The notes beneath the pieces were generated by a model. That model had not been told where the DNA came from, made no database searches, and saw only the letters and a program-made list of their open reading frames with translations. This document shows positions 35,702 through 64,000 of a stretch of 64,000 bases of DNA, in pieces. Source of the DNA: Engraulis encrasicolus (taxonomy: Eukaryota; Chordata; Actinopteri; Clupeiformes; Engraulidae). The DNA is taken from contig NC_085878.1 in NCBI RefSeq assembly GCF_034702125.1, positions 21,910,002 to 21,974,001 on the forward strand, given 5' to 3'. The translations under genes were made by a program, and so were the position numbers. Every line of letters starts with the position of its first letter. Position 1 is the stretch's first letter.

Positions 35702-35990
35702 AATTATGGGTACATTATGGCAGTATTTAGGGTCATTTATGGCTGTTCTGGGAGAGTTATGGGTACATTATGGCTGAATTATGGGTACATTATGGCAGTA
35801 TTTAGGCTCATTTATGGCAGTTCTGGGACAGTTATGGGTACTTTATGGCTGCATTTTGGCTGAAGGGTGGGGTCTGGAATTCCTTTTGGGGCCTTTAAGG
35901 CTGTACGTGGAAATCCCAAATAGGTTTTGGGTGAACTTTGGTCAATTTATGGCTGGGTTTGGTTGGTTTTGGCATGCCAAATTTGGGCCA
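35701..35990 (+). repeat. TTATGGGTACATTATGGC-rich block (right)
   Basis: TTATGGGTACATTATGG recurs with about 60-base spacing (35704, 35757 and 35776), along with CATTTATGGC. It continues as TTTGGC-rich sequence to about 36060. Probably the subterminal region of an unrecognised DNA transposon. Confidence 0.55.
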
Positions 35991-36177
35991 CTTTTGGCCC
36001 GGGGACTCAAACCGAAGCCAGCCAAAAGGCCAAGACACGATTTGGCCCAAAACTCTGCCAAAAACATTTTGCTATCTGGAGCAACAGATGCTGTGGGGCC
36101 AATGGGCTGTGTGGAACCATATTGGACTAAAAAAATTAATGTGCTGCAGTGGGAACGCTCCCGCTAACCCAGGTCAC

Positions 36178-36894
36178 TCCTTGGCCTATTCAATATCGCC
36201 TTTCTGAATGGTAATCTTCATCTAATTCATCGAAACATACTGACCACAGAGTGTACATTACATAGGCCTACACACACAAATGACTTTTTTTTATTTTTTA
36301 AATGGTACCTTTGCCGTTGTGCAGCTGCTGACATGTCATGTAGCCCATACATAAAGTGCACACTGGCTGCAGCATCCCATCTTCGTCTCTCTGCTCCTGG
36401 CTTGTCCTTTCAAACCAACTAAAACTTGACATGTCCATGTGTGCTGTCTGTTGTTCTGCCAATGGTGTTTAATCTCGGTATCAGACCAGTTACTGCCATG
36501 CATTTCAGCAGGGGGCACAATTCAAGTGTTTAGTCTAGAGAGTCTACTTTGTAAAACACTTGCTAAATTCAGGCAAAGGAAGTGTGCCTCAAGTTTGTCC
36601 TCCTCAAAAGAACATTACCACCTGCCGCCGCCACCGCTAAGGTCATATGCTCGTTCTCGCCATGATGTGTGTACCACTTTTCACGCCCAAACAGATGTGC
36701 GCGCTCCCTGCTCTCAGGAATTCGAATATACTGACGCTGTAGGAACCGAAAGCTCCTCGAGCGGTCACGAACTCCACGACCGTCTTCCTGCTCCCCGGTT
36801 TATCTTCATTTCAAACTAAACCTGCACCTTGAAGGAATTGTCAAGTTGATCACACAAGCAACCAAGGATATAGCACTGTCGGGTTGAGAGTAAA
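36178..36894 (+). promoter_or_regulatory. ap2a2 5' flank / putative promoter and 5' UTR
   Basis: The 250 bases before the ATG are richer in CG than the surroundings (for example CTGCCGCCGCCACCGC at 36623, and GCGCGCTC near 36700). There is no TATA box at the expected distance, fitting a housekeeping promoter. The start site cannot be placed. Confidence 0.4.
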
Positions 36895-61567
<24,673 letters not shown>

Positions 61568-61579
61568 GTCCTCCTAGTG

Positions 61580-61836
61580 TGTGTGTGTGTGTGTTATGTG
61601 CGTGTGTGTTATGTGCGTGTGTGTTATGTGCGCGTGTGTTATGTGCGCGTGTGTTATGTGCGCGTGTGTTATGTGCGCGTGTGTTATGTGCGCGTGTGTT
61701 ATGTGCGCGTGTGTTATGTGCGCGTGTGTTATGTGCGCGTGTGTGATGTGCGCGTGTGTGATGTGCGAGTGTGTGATGTGCGAGTGTGTGATGTGCGAGT
61801 GTGTGATGTGCGAGTGTGTTACGTGCGCGTGTGTTA
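61580..61836 (+). repeat. 15-bp minisatellite GTGTGTTATGTGCGC
   Basis: About 16 copies of a 15-bp unit with T/C and T/G variants. Five-residue periodic frames are read through it. The array resumes at 63422-63466 on the far side of the Tc1 insertion. Confidence 0.95.
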
Positions 61837-63421
61837 CAGTTGAGGACGATATTATTAGCCTCCCTCCTGAAATTAGACATTTCTCTTGATTTCTCAGTGA
61901 GAATGACCATTATGAACCGTTTCTGTTATTCTGGAAACAAAAACAGTGTTGGAGATAATGTCCGATGAGCAATGAATGCATTTTTCTATCGTTACAATGA
62001 GTTTAAACAAAAAAGGGCAAAAATGACAAGGACAAAATTATTAGCCCCCTGATCATAAATAGTCAATATGACGTCATTTATTAACCAAAACTGACACCAG
62101 GCACTTTGATCAGTTGTTACCTAGGTTGGCACATGCCCCACTAGGGATTTTGGCCCATTTCTTCACTGCAAAGTGTTCTAGCTGGTCCAAATTGCATTGA
62201 TGCTGAGCATAGACATTTGCCACAGACTGTCAGTGGGATTGAGGACTGGACTTTGGGCGGGTCATTCCAGTATCATGGTTTTAGTGTCCTTGAAGAACCT
62301 CTGAACTAATTTAAATGTTTACTTTGGGTTACAATGTTGTTGGAGGACCCAGCAATCCAGATCCAGACCCAGACTCCCTGTGTCTGAGGCTGAATAACAG
62401 TCTAAAAACTTGATGCCCCCACCACTATGTGTAACTGTGGAAACTGCTTAGTCTCATTAGACCAAAGAAGCATTGGACACCTGCCTAGGTGATTGTTATT
62501 GACCTGGCCTCACCTGGAGTTTTTATTTCAAGAAAGACAGCTGTAAGAGCTTGTCATCATATTGGGCTTTGGGGCCATCATCACAGACGAACCCTTTTAC
62601 TAAAGTCGGTGCATATCAGAGTGTTATTGAGCTTTGCCTATGAACATTTGGAAGTCAAAAATGAGTTTTGAAAGTCCCTGCTTTCATCTGATGAGATTCA
62701 ATTGCAGCTGCTTTGATGCATGAATTCTGCTTCTGTCAGGCGAAGAAAGGGGTAGTCCTTAAAACTTTATAACATGGTTTCCACAATTAAACATGGTGGT
62801 GGAAGCATCATTCTGTGGCAGCCTCAGCCACAGGAAACCTTGTTTGGGTGTACGGCACCATAAAAACAGAAGATAATGATAGAATTTGGAAGGTGACCAT
62901 GCAAAAATATGATCATAGAGGAAACTAAGATCTTCACTGGATCTTTAAATAAGATAATAACCCAAAACTTTCATCCAAAATTAAATCATGTTGTGGTTCA
63001 GATCTCAATCCTTTAGATAGTCTTTGAGGAGTGCTGAAAATGAATGTCCATCCTCAACATCCATGCAATTTGGATCAGGTTAACTATTTGCAATGAAAAA
63101 ATGGGCCAAAATCCCTGGTAGGGCATGTGCCAACATAGTTAACAACTAATCAAAGTGCCTGATGTCAGTGTTGGTTCATAAATGGCACTCTATTGGCTAT
63201 TAATGGTAAGGGGGCTAATAATTTTGTCATTGCCATTTTTACCATTTTTTGTTTAAACTCATTGTGAAAATGGAAAAATCCAAATTCAACTCATTGAACA
63301 TAATTTCCATCAGTGTGTTTGTTTCCAGAATAACAGAAATGGTTCATAATCGTCCTTCTCATGAGAAATCAAGAGAAATGTCTAATTTCAGGAGGGGGGC
63401 TAATAATATCGTCCTCAACTG
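61837..63421. mobile_element. Tc1/mariner element, 1585 bp, decayed, inserted in the minisatellite
   Basis: The ends CAGTTGAGGACGATATTATT and the inverse AATAATATCGTCCTCAACTG have TA at 61835-61836 and 63422-63423. Inverted repeats extend about 100 bases (ending GGAAACA-type at 61940 and 63325). Transposase-like scraps (AACATGGTGGTGGAAGCATC near 62790) are out of frame. Confidence 0.9.
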
Positions 63422-63466
63422 TACGTGCGCGTGTGTTACATGCGCGTGTGTTACGTGTGTGTGTAA

Positions 63467-63870
63467 CAGGGCTTGACACTAGCACCAGCCAACCAGCCAA
63501 ATGCTGGTAAAAGTGGGCAGTGGCTGGTAACAATTTCAATGTCACTAGCCAATTTGGCAGGTAGCTTATTCTACTGTATGACATATCAGAATTGCGTATA
63601 TTCTGACCTTTGCCCCTTGAGTATCAATTGTTTGTATTTAAGTTCAAGAAAAAGCCCAGTTACTCAGTTCCTATTTGTTTATTTCCATGTAGAAACCCAT
63701 ATGCTCATCTTCTTGCTTTAAACACATCATCTTCTGAGGTTAGATGGAAAGTGTCATGATTAAAAAAAAAAAATCTAATTTGTGGCTTGTAGAATAGCTG
63801 GATGGCTAGTGACTCGGGAAAACCACTAGCCACAGTGGCCGGCAAGCGAAAAAGTTAATGTCAAGCCCTG
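63467..63870. mobile_element. hAT-type MITE, 404 bp
   Basis: The ends CAGGGCTTGACACTAGC and AATGTCAAGCCCTG are inverted. A perfect 8-bp duplication GTGTGTAA lies at 63459-63466 and 63871-63878, also within minisatellite sequence. Confidence 0.92.
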
Positions 63871-63878
63871 GTGTGTAA

Positions 63879-64000
63879 GTGTGTGTGTGTAAGTGTGTGT
63901 TTTCGTGCATGTGCGTGTGTAAGTGTGTTCTGTGGGGGTTTGTATGTGTGTGGCCACATTGTACCGTGCATGCGTGTGTTCAGGTTTGTGTTCACATGTG
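63879..64000 (+). repeat. Degenerate (GTGTGTAA)/(TG)n to window end
   Basis: GTGTGTAAGTG-type repeats continue the simple-sequence tract; the ap2a2 intron runs past the window end. Confidence 0.7.

Noticed and set aside
36439..36819. 126-codon frame just upstream of ap2a2
   Set aside because: It lies in the putative promoter/5' UTR, is not conserved in any family known to me, and ends before the ap2a2 ATG.
61580..61836. CRISPR-like regular array
   Set aside because: It is a 15-bp head-to-tail minisatellite without spacers, in vertebrate DNA.

Overview
This 64 kb window is vertebrate nuclear DNA, almost certainly from a ray-finned (teleost) fish. It shows intron-rich genes with GT-AG splicing, very dense (CA)n/(GA)n microsatellites, Tc1/mariner elements, hAT, PIF/Harbinger-like and TTAA-flanked MITEs, tRNA-derived SINEs and a DIRS-type tyrosine-recombinase retroelement. 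There are no bacterial operons, CRISPR arrays, rRNA genes or credible tRNA genes.

Two protein genes can be read exon by exon, and both run off the window. (1) Minus strand, 1-8965: the 5' part of a secreted gel-forming mucin of the MUC2/MUC5AC type. Thirteen exons join in one frame for 529 codons: signal peptide, VWD1 with a CGLC motif, C8, TIL, a VWC-like linker, and most of VWD2. A TATA box lies at 9034-9040. (2) Plus strand, from 36895: the alpha subunit of the AP-2 clathrin adaptor, best matching ap2a2. Fifteen exons give 715 codons covering the whole trunk and part of the hinge; the appendage lies beyond the right edge. A mucin next to AP2A2 recalls the mammalian AP2A2-MUC6-MUC2-MUC5AC cluster. 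Here the two genes are head-to-head about 28 kb apart.

The 9-36.9 kb interval is mostly mobile-element debris: a frameshifted DIRS recombinase (18985-19735), long fold-back hairpins, many MITEs, and a hAT-type element (31768-33662) containing a poly-G/N assembly defect. One stretch, 31.4-35.44 kb plus strand, has splice sites, compatible phases and an AATAAA signal consistent with a small unrecognised spliced transcript with two duplicated 66/69-nt exons. This is the most gene-like unknown here, but it is unproven.

The ap2a2 introns hold three full-length Tc1-like elements (42021-44182, 52782-54399, 61837-63421). The second has TIRs, internal direct repeats and a transposase broken by one frameshift. 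Other intronic features are nested hAT MITEs with intact 8-bp target duplications, a degraded in-frame copy of the start of exon 11, and tandem repeats abutting several splice sites.

The two genes have unrelated jobs (secreted mucus polymer; endocytic adaptor). Nothing in the sequence shows that they share regulation.
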